Positions 17,297 through 26,859 of a DNA stretch of 64,000 bases are shown piece after piece. A program made the position numbers and the translations under genes. The stretch is from an uncultured Oscillospiraceae bacterium (lineage in GTDB: Bacteria > Bacillota > Clostridia > Oscillospirales > Ruminococcaceae). Numbering within the stretch: the first letter of the stretch is position 1; every line of letters begins with the position of its first letter. The notes beneath the pieces are model-generated. The model was not told where the DNA came from. It did not search any database and was given only the letters and a program-made list of their open reading frames with translations. The DNA lies in contig CAKSKU010000006.1 in the NCBI GenBank assembly GCA_934465295.1, positions 65,719 to 129,718 of the forward strand. The letters are read 5' to 3'.

Positions 17297-20200
17297 AGCT
17301 TGATTTTTTCAGGTATGCCTTGCCTCCCGAAACGGCAAGCGTATAATCATCAGCTCCTGCGCCCTCGGGGATGATATTGCTTACATCAAATTCAGCTGTT
17401 CCGAGCGTTTTTGTCACGAATATGCAGACGCTTTCGTCAAATCGCTCGTCGGAGGTGATGGTGATCTTGCCCTTGACCGCATCCTCGGTCGTTCCTGTGA
17501 TGCGTATGGGCGTGAAACCTGTGCTAAGGTGCATTTTTGCTCCGTCCTCGCCGCTTAATGCCGCTGTTGAAACGCTCGTTTTTCCCGTCGGAACGGTAAA
17601 TACTGCGTTCGTTCCGAGCTTGAGCGTTTTTACCGTAAACGTTGCGCCGACAGTAAATGCACCGTCGATCCCGACCGTTCCGAAGCCTGTTATATTCGGC
17701 GAAGCCGTGCCTGTTTTTGTTGTGTAGCTGATATCACTGTTAAGTATCGTCAGCGTGGACTGCGCATTGCCCTTTATCGCAGAAATGCAGTCCGACTTCA
17801 CACCGCTGAACTTCAGGTCAGCCGAAGCGGTGACAGTGCAGCTCTTTGCTCCTCGGATATTGATATTCTCCAAAGTCAGAGGGATTTTTGCGCTGACCGC
17901 CGCAGTATTTCCGATATCAAGAGTGTGCGTTTCATCCGACTTTATCGTGAGCGAAGACGCCTTTGTCGGAAGAACCAACGAGGTCTCGCAAACATCGCCG
18001 TTGAGGGTGATAGTGTAGTCCTTTGCCTCCGATGCTGCCGCTAAAGCAAGCGCAAGGTTCGGATATTTTCCAATCTCTCCGTTTTCATCGGAAAGCACTG
18101 CCGACTCGCTGTATTCAGCCTTGATGGTTTTGCCGTAGCGATATGCGGTGAGTTCCTTGCCCGATGCCGATTTGTTTGCAATGAACACCTTACCCTTAAA
18201 ATCGGCTGCCGAGCCTGCCATAAGTATCGTTCTGCCGTTTTCAAGAGGGATAAGGTTTCCGTCGGCATCAACAATGCTTATCGTAAGCTTTTCGTTAACG
18301 TTTGAGACTGTGACCTTTGCGTTAGCTCCGTCTGTATCGGTGAGCATTATATCTGCTGTTCCAATGCTTGTGATATTCGCCGCAGATCTCGCATTCGTAA
18401 GCGCAAGCGTTCCGTTCAGCTCATTTACTCCCGTAACATTTCCTGTTACAGTAAGCTTACATTCATCGGCCTGTACTTTCTCGAATGTCGATATGCCCAT
18501 GACTTCCGTGTCTACATTTAAGCAAAGCTTGGAAGTTTTCGTTCCGCTTATCGTTCCGATATTTTCGGGGGAGTAATTGGTAAAAGTCAGCGTTTTTCCT
18601 GCTGCGACCTTTATCGCAAGCGGCTTTGCATTAGTGCCGTCAACAGGCACTTTAAATTCCATGTTTACCGGAATGTTCAGCATTGTCATATCAAGTTTTA
18701 AGCCGACACTTTTCATGCTCACCAAGTCAATGCCGACCGCATCTATTGTTATGCTATTTGCTTTTGCAGGGAACACAAGCTTATTTGTGTAAACTTCCTC
18801 ATAAAGCTTGATCCTGTAATCGGTTGATGCATCTGTCATCTGCTTTAATGCAAGATCAATATTAGAATAATAATCTTCATTGACATGTACTGCTACTGCA
18901 GACTCTGCCTTTATCGTTTTGCCGTAGCAATATGCACGGAAGTAACTACCCGTTATCGAACGATTTTCAATATCTATCCTATTCGTAAAGTCAATATTCG
19001 AGCCTGCCATAAGGATTTCCCTGCTGTTTTTAAGATAGGTAAGCCCACCGTTGGCATCAACGAACTTTAATGTAAGTTTGCCTTCGGCGTCAACGTTTGT
19101 TACTGTTACCTTTGCATTCTTTTCGTTTATATCAGTCATGATGACAGCCGCACCCGATGTTCCGATATTCGTAATAGCCGCCGTAGTTTTTACATTCGGA
19201 AGCGCAAGCGTTCCTTCCAGAGTTGTCACTCCTGCAACATTTCCCGTTACGGTGATCTTAACGTCATTGACCTGCACTTTATTGAATGTTGATATACCTA
19301 TGACTTCTATGTCTGCACTGTCTATGTGAAGTTCGGAAGTCTTTGTTCCGCTTATCGCTCCGATATTGCTTGGCTCCTTGCTGAAAGTGAGCTTTTTTCC
19401 TGCTGAGACCTTTACCGCAAGCGGTTTTGCATTTGTTCCGTTCACAGGCACTTCAAATACCGTGTTCACAGGAATATTCAGTGAAGTCATATTAAGTTCA
19501 AGACTTCCATTTCCATTGAATGTTATGCTTTGCGCCTTAGTCGGAATTACAAGCTTATCTGCGGTGACTTTTTCGTTGAGCGTGATAGTGTAGCTCTTTG
19601 ACTGATCTGTTATCTTCTTGAATGCGACGTCGAGATTTGGATAGCATTTCAAATTTTCCTCACCATCAACGGAAAGTGTTACCGCTCCGCCGTATTCAGC
19701 CTTGACAGTTTTTCCGTAGAGATATGCCGAGAGCTTCAAACCGCTTTTTGAGGAATTTTCGATAGCGGCCTTTTCCGTAAAATCGGCTGTCGAGCCTGCT
19801 GTAAGTACAGTTCTGCCGCTTTCAATAGGAATAAGGTTTCCTTTGGCGTCAACAATGCTTATCGTAAGCTTTTTGGTAACGTTTGAGACTGTGACCTTTG
19901 CGGCAGCTCCGTTTGTATCGGTAAGCTTCAAAGCTCCCGTTTCGATATTCGTAATAGCCGCCGTGGATCTCGCATTCGGAAGCGCAAGAGTTCCTTCCAG
20001 AGTCGTCACTCCCGCAACATTTCCCGTTACGATGATCTTACCGCTGCTGACCCCCACTTTATTGAATGTTGATATGCCTGCGGCTTCTATGTCTGTATTA
20101 TCTACATAAAATTCGGAAGTTTTTGTTCCGCTTATCACACCGATATTTTTCGATCCGCTGACAATGCCGAGTATCTTTCCCGCTGCGACCTTTACCGCAA

Positions 20201-23200
20201 GAGGCTTTGCATTAGTGCCGTTCAGACCTGTACCTATATACATATCCACAGGAATGTTCAGTGAAGCCATATTAAGATAAAGATTTCCTGTACCGACAAT
20301 GGTTATTGACTTTGCCTTTGTCGGAAATACAAGCTTATCTGCGTAAACATCTTCGTTGAGTGTGATAGTGTAGTTCTTTGTCGGGTCTGTTATCTGCTTT
20401 AATGCGGCGTCAAGGTTAGGATAATTGCTGCTGTCATCAGAGCCGATCTTCAGTTCTACCGCTCCGCCGTATTCAGCCTTGATATCTTTGCCGTAGCGGT
20501 ATGCGGTGAGAGTTTTACCCGATGTAGATTCGTTTAAAATATGTATTATACCCCCAAGTTCAGCCGTTGAGCCTGCCGTGAGTATCGTTCTTCCATTTTC
20601 AAGAGGAACGATCTCATCGTTTGCATCATTGAACCTTAATATAAGATAACCGTTGACGTTTGTTACCGTCACTTTTGCGGCAGAACCGTTCGTATCGGTC
20701 AAAGCGATGGATACACTCTTGGTATTTGTGATATTGACCACTGAACTTGCATTAGGGAGTTTAAGATTGCCTGTGAAGTTTGTTACAGCGGAGATATTTC
20801 CCGTTACCGAAACGACTATGCCCGCATAAACATACACTTCGCCGAGAGTGGATATACCCGAAAGCTCAATGTTTTCTTTTATCCTAAGCTTTGAGGTCTT
20901 TGTTCCCGTTATTGTTCCGATATTTTTTGCAGCGGCGTTGATGCGGAGCGTTTTTCCTGCCCCAAGCTTTATATCGAGCGGCTTTGCGTTAACTCCGCTC
21001 ACAGCGGTGTTAAAGTCCATATTTACAGGTATATTCAGCGAAGTCATATCAAGTTCAAGCGTACCTGTGCCGCCGATGATTATGCGATGCGCCTTTGACG
21101 GGATCGTGAGCTTTGATAAGGTGAAATTCTCCCCGAGATAGATAGTATATGTAGCTTCGGGGTCGGTTATCTCCTTGAATGCCATTTCAAGGTTCGGATA
21201 AATTTTCGGTATTGATTCATCTTCCGTTGAAAGCTTGACTGCCTCGCCGTACTCAGCCTTGATCGTTTTGCCGTAAAGATATGCGGTGAGCTTCTGATCC
21301 GTCGTCGAGGTATTTGCAACAGTTATATTATTCGTGAAATCAACAGTCGAGCCTGCCGTAAGAACTGCTCTGCCGCTTTCCAGAGGGATAAGCTTGCCGT
21401 TTGTGTCAATAACCGATATCAGGAGTGTGCAGCCGCTGTCAACATTTGTCACTGTCGCATTTGCATTTGCACCGTCCGTATCGGTCAGCTTCAGCTCCGC
21501 ATTTCCGACCGTGCCTAACGCTGCCGCAGACTTTGCATTCGGGAGCGCAAGCGTTCCGCTGAAATGCGTTACAGCAGTAATGTTTCCCGTTACGGAAAGA
21601 ACCTTATCCGTCAGAACATTCACTTCACCAAAGGTCGCTATGCTTGCAGCCTCTGTATTTCCGTCAATGCAAAGCTCGGAGGTCTTTGTTCCGCTTATCA
21701 CGCCGATATTGCTTATACTTTTGCTGAAAGTGAGCGTTTTTCCCGCTTCGACCTTTATTGTAAGCGGCTTTGTACCTGCGCCGTTTACAGGCACATCAAA
21801 TTTCGTGTTTACGGGAATGTTCAGTGAAGTCATATCAAGGTCAAAGCTGCCCAAACCCGTAAATGTTATGCTCTTAGCCTTTGTTGGTATCACGAGCTTA
21901 TCTGCGGATATATCTCCCCTGAGATCAACAGTATAGTCAGTATCTGTATTTCCGTTTTTGTTTATATAGCTGCAAGCCTCGTCAAGACTTATAAATTCTT
22001 TCTCAAAACCATTATTGTCCGTAAGCTTGACAGCCGCTGCCAGCTCAATTTTAAGAGTGTCTTCTTCGCCAACGGTATAGTATATCTGATTACCATCAAC
22101 AGCAGTACCGTTCGCAACTACTTTCTTTCCTTCATTGATGTATTCTTCCGGAACTTCTATGAATATCTGGGAATGTTTACTGTAATAGTCGCCCGTGCGA
22201 AAACGATAGCTTTTGTCAACTGTACCGCCCCACTCAGGGTAATATTTGTTATTCAGAGCATACTTATAAACATTGATATTTTCACCGATCTCAAGCCTTA
22301 CAATACGGTAAAAATAATCACTGTCCCATACTCCATCATGCAGCTCAATTGCTGTTTCGCTGTCGCTGAGCATAAAAGACTCTATGATGGCATTATCTTC
22401 TGAATAATCACTCGGATAATAACCCATATCTATTCCGTTTACAGTAACCTTATGATCTACATAATCGTTTATTTTGAGTTTTATACGAACAGAATCTCCA
22501 GAGCGGATATAATCCCCCGACTTCAGCGGATATTTCTCATCTCCCTCATAGTCCCTCTCATATACAGAAAGCTTTTCATCTATTGTGAGCTTTGTATAAC
22601 CGATTAGCCGCTCACTGTCCCAAATGTCCTCTTTCAGCTCTACGATCAGCTCGGATTTTCCATAAGAACCTGCTTCAAAACTACAACATGAATAGACATA
22701 ATTATAATTTTCGAGTTCAACGGTTTTTCCGTCTATTGTGACCTTATGATCAACATAATCCCTGCTTCTTACAAAAACAGAAATGTAACTATCTTCCGAT
22801 ACGATTATACTGTCATCATCGTCATAACGGATCCTTCCCAATATGATCTTGTCGCTGGTCCTGCTGATTTTTACTGAACCTTCATCATCGTCATCAAGGT
22901 CATAATCCTCGGTCGAAACAGTAAGGAACGATGCCGGGAAAGCATTTTTCGCAGCCTCGTCATAAGCATAGGAGACAGCTTCGCTGTTTGCCTTAGCTGT
23001 AAATCCATCACCCGTGGGGTCATATGCACCCTTCAGGAACATAGGGTCGCCCGAACCGATACGACCCTCGTCGCAGTTCATTATATCCGCAAAATAGGAA
23101 ACGCCGTCTATCGAAACGATATTCCATACGTGAGCTTCGCCGTCCATATCACCCGTAACAACAGCACTTTTGATAGAAGTGTTGTCAAAATCGGTCATAT

Positions 23201-24140
23201 CGCAAAGATACTGAAATGCCTTGGAATAACCCTCGCAGGCAATATCCGTAGACGTGTCTCCGTCGAAAGCATATATAAGCTGCCAAGAGTCGCCATAACC
23301 GCCCGAAACAGCGTCACCTTCCGCAAGACCGCATACCTCGCTGCGATAACCGTTGAGCTTCGCAAGGTCGTCCCGATCAGCATATTTTTCAACAATGGAA
23401 AGTGCATTTGCGGCAGCCTTGGAGGCAGCTCCCGTTTTCTCGGTATCAACAGTGTACTGCGAAGCGCCCTTGTAGCCCTCTGCCGCAGCAAACTTGAACG
23501 TGAACTCATTTGAAGCATAAGAAATTTCCACGCCTGCGGTCTTGTCAAGCCAGTAAAGCTCGCAGGGAATATCCGCAATAAGTGCATTTATCACCGAGCT
23601 GAACGACTCCTCTGTGTATGTCCACTTGTCCGATGCGACAGTTACCTGCGTGTCCGCAAGCTCACCGCCGGCGATCTTGATAAGTTCAGCCTTAAGAAGT
23701 CCATAAACCTCCCTCTCGCCCTCATCAGCAAGCCTGTTTTCACCATCATCGGAGAAAACACTCACACCATGACTGCCATAAAAGGTCAGATCAATAAATT
23801 CGCCGAAAAGCTCATCATCATCGGGAAGCGAACTCATATCGGGAACGAACTGTGCCTCACCAAAAGAACCTTCCACCCCCTCACCGGCCACCAATCCGCC
23901 AAGATCAGCCTGCAAGGAAGCATTTTCATTAGCATCCCCATCGTCTGTATCACCGATATTATCTTCAATACCATTTTCCGAGCCATCAAGCGGAACGATA
24001 TCCTCAGCACTCGCCGAAATGCCCAAATCGCCCCCAAAAACTGCCGATCCCTCGGCAGAGATCGGAGTCAGCATAAGCAAAACCGCAGTCATCCCTGCGA
24101 TAAATCTTCTGAAGCCGTCAATTCTTCTGTCTGCACCCAT
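17295..24140 (-). CDS. Giant secreted transglutaminase-like repeat protein
   Basis: 2281 residues from ATG 24140 (GGGAGG eight bases upstream; TTG 24146 is too close). A signal peptide of the type FIAGMTAVLLMLTPISAEGS is followed by an acidic Asp/Glu-rich linker. Residues about 225-400 form a transglutaminase/protease-like domain with a full Cys-His-Asp triad: C302 in DIACEGYSKA, H337 in EAHVWNIV, D352 in SYFADIMNCD. Three related beta modules of about 95 residues follow, then five repeats of about 260 residues and a sixth, divergent one to the end. No LPXTG, SLH or dockerin motif is seen at the C-terminus, so attachment to the cell is unclear. It is transcribed alone. Surface adhesion or peptide cross-linking/cleavage is inferred. 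Confidence 0.88.
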   Translation of the reverse strand: MGADRRIDGFRRFIAGMTAVLLMLTPISAEGSAVFGGDLGISASAEDIVPLDGSENGIEDNIGDTDDGDANENASLQADLGGLVAGEGVEGSFGEAQFVPDMSSLPDDDELFGEFIDLTFYGSHGVSVFSDDGENRLADEGEREVYGLLKAELIKIAGGELADTQVTVASDKWTYTEESFSSVINALIADIPCELYWLDKTAGVEISYASNEFTFKFAAAEGYKGASQYTVDTEKTGAASKAAANALSIVEKYADRDDLAKLNGYRSEVCGLAEGDAVSGGYGDSWQLIYAFDGDTSTDIACEGYSKAFQYLCDMTDFDNTSIKSAVVTGDMDGEAHVWNIVSIDGVSYFADIMNCDEGRIGSGDPMFLKGAYDPTGDGFTAKANSEAVSYAYDEAAKNAFPASFLTVSTEDYDLDDDDEGSVKISRTSDKIILGRIRYDDDDSIIVSEDSYISVFVRSRDYVDHKVTIDGKTVELENYNYVYSCCSFEAGSYGKSELIVELKEDIWDSERLIGYTKLTIDEKLSVYERDYEGDEKYPLKSGDYIRSGDSVRIKLKINDYVDHKVTVNGIDMGYYPSDYSEDNAIIESFMLSDSETAIELHDGVWDSDYFYRIVRLEIGENINVYKYALNNKYYPEWGGTVDKSYRFRTGDYYSKHSQIFIEVPEEYINEGKKVVANGTAVDGNQIYYTVGEEDTLKIELAAAVKLTDNNGFEKEFISLDEACSYINKNGNTDTDYTVDLRGDISADKLVIPTKAKSITFTGLGSFDLDMTSLNIPVNTKFDVPVNGAGTKPLTIKVEAGKTLTFSKSISNIGVISGTKTSELCIDGNTEAASIATFGEVNVLTDKVLSVTGNITAVTHFSGTLALPNAKSAAALGTVGNAELKLTDTDGANANATVTNVDSGCTLLISVIDTNGKLIPLESGRAVLTAGSTVDFTNNITVANTSTTDQKLTAYLYGKTIKAEYGEAVKLSTEDESIPKIYPNLEMAFKEITDPEATYTIYLGENFTLSKLTIPSKAHRIIIGGTGTLELDMTSLNIPVNMDFNTAVSGVNAKPLDIKLGAGKTLRINAAAKNIGTITGTKTSKLRIKENIELSGISTLGEVYVYAGIVVSVTGNISAVTNFTGNLKLPNASSVVNITNTKSVSIALTDTNGSAAKVTVTNVNGYLILRFNDANDEIVPLENGRTILTAGSTAELGGIIHILNESTSGKTLTAYRYGKDIKAEYGGAVELKIGSDDSSNYPNLDAALKQITDPTKNYTITLNEDVYADKLVFPTKAKSITIVGTGNLYLNMASLNIPVDMYIGTGLNGTNAKPLAVKVAAGKILGIVSGSKNIGVISGTKTSEFYVDNTDIEAAGISTFNKVGVSSGKIIVTGNVAGVTTLEGTLALPNARSTAAITNIETGALKLTDTNGAAAKVTVSNVTKKLTISIVDAKGNLIPIESGRTVLTAGSTADFTEKAAIENSSKSGLKLSAYLYGKTVKAEYGGAVTLSVDGEENLKCYPNLDVAFKKITDQSKSYTITLNEKVTADKLVIPTKAQSITFNGNGSLELNMTSLNIPVNTVFEVPVNGTNAKPLAVKVSAGKKLTFSKEPSNIGAISGTKTSELHIDSADIEVIGISTFNKVQVNDVKITVTGNVAGVTTLEGTLALPNVKTTAAITNIGTSGAAVIMTDINEKNAKVTVTNVDAEGKLTLKFVDANGGLTYLKNSREILMAGSNIDFTNRIDIENRSITGSYFRAYCYGKTIKAESAVAVHVNEDYYSNIDLALKQMTDASTDYRIKLYEEVYTNKLVFPAKANSITIDAVGIDLVSMKSVGLKLDMTMLNIPVNMEFKVPVDGTNAKPLAIKVAAGKTLTFTNYSPENIGTISGTKTSKLCLNVDTEVMGISTFEKVQADECKLTVTGNVTGVNELNGTLALTNARSAANITSIGTADIMLTDTDGANAKVTVSNVNEKLTISIVDADGNLIPLENGRTILMAGSAADFKGKVFIANKSASGKELTAYRYGKTIKAEYSESAVLSDENGEIGKYPNLALALAAASEAKDYTITLNGDVCETSLVLPTKASSLTIKSDETHTLDIGNTAAVSAKIPLTLENINIRGAKSCTVTASADLKFSGVKSDCISAIKGNAQSTLTILNSDISYTTKTGTASPNITGFGTVGIDGAFTVGATFTVKTLKLGTNAVFTVPTGKTSVSTAALSGEDGAKMHLSTGFTPIRITGTTEDAVKGKITITSDERFDESVCIFVTKTLGTAEFDVSNIIPEGAGADDYTLAVSGGKAYLKKSS
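18104..22035 (-). repeat. Five ~780-800 bp repeats in the giant gene
   Basis: Unit boundaries fall near 22035, 21239, 20459, 19682, 18897 and 18104. Each unit starts with 'YPNL-x-x-A-x-K-x-I-T-D', has an 'NIPVN'/'PLAVKV-x-A-G-K' strand, an 'N-I-G-x-I-S-G-T-K-T-S' strand, an 'L-T-A-G-S' strand and ends with 'Y-G-K-x-I-K-A-E-Y'. Regular strand-turn spacing suggests a beta-solenoid stalk. A sixth unit, 17295-18104, keeps only the first third. Confidence 0.88.
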
Positions 24141-24221
24141 AGCCAATACCTCCCGTTAAGATAAAATTGTACTATTCTGAATAAAAAAATATCCCCATAA
24201 AAGTAAAACTGCTTTACAGTT

Positions 24222-24250
24222 ATTTTACCGTAAATATAGATAAAAGTCAA
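24222..24250 (-). promoter_or_regulatory. Promoter of the giant secreted protein gene
   Basis: On the - strand: TTGACT (24250-24245), 17-base spacer, TAAAAT (24227-24222). The predicted start is about 75 bases before ATG 24140. Confidence 0.7.
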
Positions 24251-24382
24251 TGAAAATTTTAATTTTTTTAATAAATTGAATGCTTTTTGAAAACGCATAG
24301 TGTTTGCGGATATGCAGTCAAAGGTCAGACTATAAGGATGATACGTCTTATATGGCAAAAAAATAAATTTGGAATACTAAAA

Positions 24383-24416
24383 GAACCCTCCCGACCATCA
24401 CGGTCAGGAGGTTTTC
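24383..24416 (+). terminator. Terminator-like hairpin in the scar region
   Basis: CCTCCCGACC pairs with GGTCAGGAGG around a short loop, followed by TTTT. No intact gene reads into it from the left; it may belong to a lost gene. Confidence 0.4.
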
Positions 24417-24465
24417 ATGCGTCTATGGATATTATGCATCTACATCGATACCAACACCGGATTTA

Positions 24466-24567
24466 ATACTAATTTTTAATCAAAGTGTAGACAAAAAATC
24501 GGCGCAAAAGCCATATATGCGAGCTTTTGCTTGATTTTTTGTACACTTTCAGTTTAAAAATTAGTAT
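24466..24567. mobile_element. 102-bp palindromic element, copy 1 (MITE-like)
   Basis: Perfect ends ATACTAATTTTTAA and TTAAAAATTAGTAT enclose arms that continue to pair for most of the length (AAGTGTAGACAAAAAATC against GATTTTTTGTACACTTT; GCAAAAGC against GCTTTTGC). It could fold into one long hairpin. Related copies lie near 60.6 and 60.8 kb. It adjoins the broken C-terminus of a recombinase gene. No transposase is encoded, which fits a non-autonomous element or a mobile hairpin repeat. Confidence 0.68.
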
Positions 24568-24570
24568 AAG

Positions 24571-24872
24571 TTCAACGGCGATGTGGTCATCCCGGATGGC
24601 TATCTGTTTGATCTATCGTCGCATCGAAGACTCGTCAAATTCGGTGAGGTGAGTAGTTTGCTGTGCGATGTGATCCTGCAGGTCATTGATACGCTTTATC
24701 TGTTAATCTCTTGCAGCAGTGTATATGGTGGTCTGCCGGTGGAGTTCCCGAAGCCTGATATTTCATCGGCAATTTTGTTATAAGCTTCTTTGATATGAGC
24801 CTTCCGGATGAACTTCTGCTGCAAGGACGTCAGCTTTTCGTCGATGTGACTTGCGGAACTTAAATGACTGAA
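24571..24872 (-). pseudogene. Large serine recombinase, decayed C-terminal fragment
   Basis: On the - strand the residues SSASHIDEKLTSLQQKF, then KEAYNKIADEI, then after a frameshift RELHRQTTIYTAARD, QIKRINDLQDHIAQQ, THLTEFDESSMRR, and IRDDHIAVEL match in order the C-terminal region of the site-specific recombinases (resolvase/invertase superfamily, long form) of mobile elements in Clostridia. There are in-frame stops after TAARD and after MRR as well as the frameshift. The catalytic N-terminal domain is missing. It marks an old integrated element; the palindromic repeat lies at its 3' end. Confidence 0.72.
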
Positions 24873-24875
24873 GCA

Positions 24876-25087
24876 ATGTTTAGCTGTAACTGTGTTTGAT
24901 AGCCGGCTTTTTTATTAATGTACCATATTTATTATGTATGCAAAGCTTTAGCGTTTACAAAGCAGCAGAGGACGTACAACCCGTTCTCTACGGTGAAATA
25001 TAGCAATTTGGAATAAATTCATGTCGAAAGTTCGCTATTTGTTTACTCGTTGAAATGCCGCGGAGAAGTTTCCCCCATGCATGACTA
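24876..25087. other. Gap without a recognisable gene
   Basis: About 210 bases between the recombinase fragment and the AraC stub. No frame longer than 40 codons with a start site reads like protein, and no hairpin with a T-run was seen. It probably is decayed mobile-element DNA. Confidence 0.5.
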
Positions 25088-25115
25088 TTGTAATTCACTT
25101 GCCGATATGATATAA
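25088..25115 (+). promoter_or_regulatory. Promoter in front of the AraC stub and glycosylase
   Basis: TTGTAA at 25088-25093, 16-base spacer, TATAAT at 25110-25115. It could transcribe the DNA glycosylase gene now that most of the upstream gene is missing. Confidence 0.5.
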
Positions 25116-25120
25116 TACTA

Positions 25121-25228
25121 TTGAAAAAAATCGCCGAAAAATTCGGCTTTCGCAATATCTCAAATTTCAACCGCCGTTTCGAGCGGACAGCAGGCTGTTC
25201 GCCGAGTGGATACAGGAGCAGGTCATGA
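25121..25228 (+). pseudogene. AraC-family regulator, C-terminal stub
   Basis: An open frame reads KIAEKFGFRNISNFNRRFER and ends TAGCSPSGYRSRS before TGA at 25226-25228. This is the second helix-turn-helix of AraC regulators, in which GF-x-x-x-S-x-F-x-R-x-F and G-x-S-P-x-x-Y-R are the hallmark. The remaining ~250 residues upstream are absent. Its stop codon overlaps the ATG of the DNA glycosylase (ATGA), so the two were once a translationally coupled pair. Confidence 0.72.
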
Positions 25229-25743
25229 CGATGAAACAGACCGAATACACTAACATTACCCACAGCTTTCCGCCGTTTTACAGCGAAAGCTCCAGGCTGC
25301 TCATCCTCGGCAGCTTTCCGTCCGTCAAGTCAAGGGAGGACGGATTTTTCTACGGGCATCCGCAGAACCGATTCTGGAAGGTGCTTGCCGCTGTTTACGG
25401 CGAGGATGTTCCGACTGATATTGGGCAGAAAAAAGCCTTGCTCGGGCGGCATGGGCTTGCGCTTTACGATGTCATTTACAGCTGCGATATAATCGGTTCA
25501 AGCGACAGCAGCATAAAGAACGTCATTCCGGCGAATTTGAACGAAATCATCGGAAATTCGCAGGTCTCACGGATAATTCTGAACGGAAAGACGGCTGAGC
25601 GGTTTTTCCGAAGGTATCAGGACGGCTCGCTCCTGGATATGGCGGCCGTTATGCCATCGACAAGTCCTGCAAATGCTGCGTTTTCGCTTCAGAAGCTGAC
25701 CGAGGTATGGGGAGATGCGCTTTTGTGCGGAAATGTTAAATAA
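25225..25743 (+). CDS. DNA-deoxyinosine / mismatch-specific uracil DNA glycosylase
   Basis: 172 residues. Removes deaminated bases (hypoxanthine or uracil) from DNA to start base excision repair. The UDG-fold motifs are in order: ILGSFPSVKSRE, FFYGHPQNRFWKVL, an ALYDVIYSCD segment, ILNGKTAE and, near the end, PSTSPANAAF. These match the family 6 hypoxanthine-DNA glycosylase group, which lacks the Asp of classic UDG motif 1. ATG 25225 follows AGGAG and overlaps the stop of the AraC stub; ATG 25231 is an alternative. It is now probably expressed from the promoter at 25088. Confidence 0.88.
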   Translation: MTMKQTEYTNITHSFPPFYSESSRLLILGSFPSVKSREDGFFYGHPQNRFWKVLAAVYGEDVPTDIGQKKALLGRHGLALYDVIYSCDIIGSSDSSIKNVIPANLNEIIGNSQVSRIILNGKTAERFFRRYQDGSLLDMAAVMPSTSPANAAFSLQKLTEVWGDALLCGNVK

Positions 25744-25829
25744 GAGAAACATCGGTTGCTGAACTTGACGAAAAATAGGCTTGTTTATTGCTTTTTTGCA
25801 CAATCTTTTCATAAATTTATTGTAAAATC

Positions 25830-25858
25830 TTGAAAAAAGTTAAGAAATGTAATATAAT
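25830..25858 (+). promoter_or_regulatory. Promoter of the DHH phosphoesterase gene
   Basis: TTGAAA at 25830-25835, 17-base spacer, TATAAT at 25853-25858. Confidence 0.72.
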
Positions 25859-25925
25859 ATTATTATTATCGAAATATTATGGAAAATTTTTTCACTTTTG
25901 AATATTTTTAAGGAGAGTTGAATAT

Positions 25926-26846
25926 ATGAGATTAGTTACACGCTCGGATTTTGACGGTCTTGCCTGCGGAGCTTTGCTCAAGGACGTAGGCGTTATCGAC
26001 TGCTGGAAGTTTGTTCACCCGAAGGATCTTCAGGACGGACTCGTTGAGATAACCAAGGACGACTGTCTTGCAAACGTTCCTTTCGTTGAGGGCTGCGGAC
26101 TTTGGTTCGACCACCACTCCAGCGAATTTGAGAGAAATCAGCTCGAGGGAAAATATGTCGGCGAGAGCCGTATCACACCCTCCTGCGCTCGTATCATCTA
26201 TGATTATTACGGCGGCGAGGAACGCTTTTCGCATTATGACGAGATGATGGAGGCTGTTGACAAGGTTGACAGCGGACATCTTACAAAGGAAGAAATTCTT
26301 CACCCCGAGGGCTGGATACTTATCGGCTTTCTCATGGACCCGAGAACAGGTCTCGGAAGATGGAGAAACTTCACCATTTCAAACTATCAGCTTATGGAAA
26401 AGCTCATCGACTGCTGCCGCACCATGAACACGGAGGAGATACTTGCACTCCCCGATGTTAAGGAGCGTATTGAAGTTTACAACGAGCAGACCGAAAAGTT
26501 CATCGAAATGGTCAAGGCTCATACACATACCGAAAAGGACGTTATCATCTCCGACCTCAGAGGAGTTGACCCTATCTATTCGGGCAACCGCTTCCTCATT
26601 TACAGCCTTTACCCCGAGCAGAATATTTCCGCTTGGATAGTTAACGGCAAGGGCGGTGCAGGCTGCAGTGCGGCTGTCGGCTACTCTATACTTAACAGAA
26701 CATCGAACGTTGATGTCGGACACCTTATGCTCAAATACGGCGGCGGCGGACACAAGGCTGTCGGAACCTGCCAGTTCAGCGATGCGAATATGGACACCGA
26801 GCTTCCGAAAATGCTTGACGAGCTTGTTAACGGCGTAAAGGATTGA
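25926..26846 (+). CDS. DHH-family phosphoesterase (exopolyphosphatase-like)
   Basis: 306 residues. The family hydrolyses phosphodiester or phosphoanhydride bonds with two metal ions. Motif I is RSDFDGLACG, the DHH motif is LWFDHHSSE, and the C-terminal DHHA1 substrate loop is YGGGGHKAVGTCQF. It lacks the CBS domains of larger family members and is not NrnA, which is encoded separately at 33727. It is followed by a small DAK-like gene 13 bases downstream, so the two probably form one unit. The substrate is not evident from the sequence. Confidence 0.9.
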   Translation: MRLVTRSDFDGLACGALLKDVGVIDCWKFVHPKDLQDGLVEITKDDCLANVPFVEGCGLWFDHHSSEFERNQLEGKYVGESRITPSCARIIYDYYGGEERFSHYDEMMEAVDKVDSGHLTKEEILHPEGWILIGFLMDPRTGLGRWRNFTISNYQLMEKLIDCCRTMNTEEILALPDVKERIEVYNEQTEKFIEMVKAHTHTEKDVIISDLRGVDPIYSGNRFLIYSLYPEQNISAWIVNGKGGAGCSAAVGYSILNRTSNVDVGHLMLKYGGGGHKAVGTCQFSDANMDTELPKMLDELVNGVKD

Positions 26847-26859
26847 GAGGAGCTGCGAA

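Noticed and set aside
24583..24783. 66-codon + strand frame in the scar region
   Set aside because: The opposite strand matches serine recombinase C-termini segment by segment, so the + frame is a shadow of that fragment.
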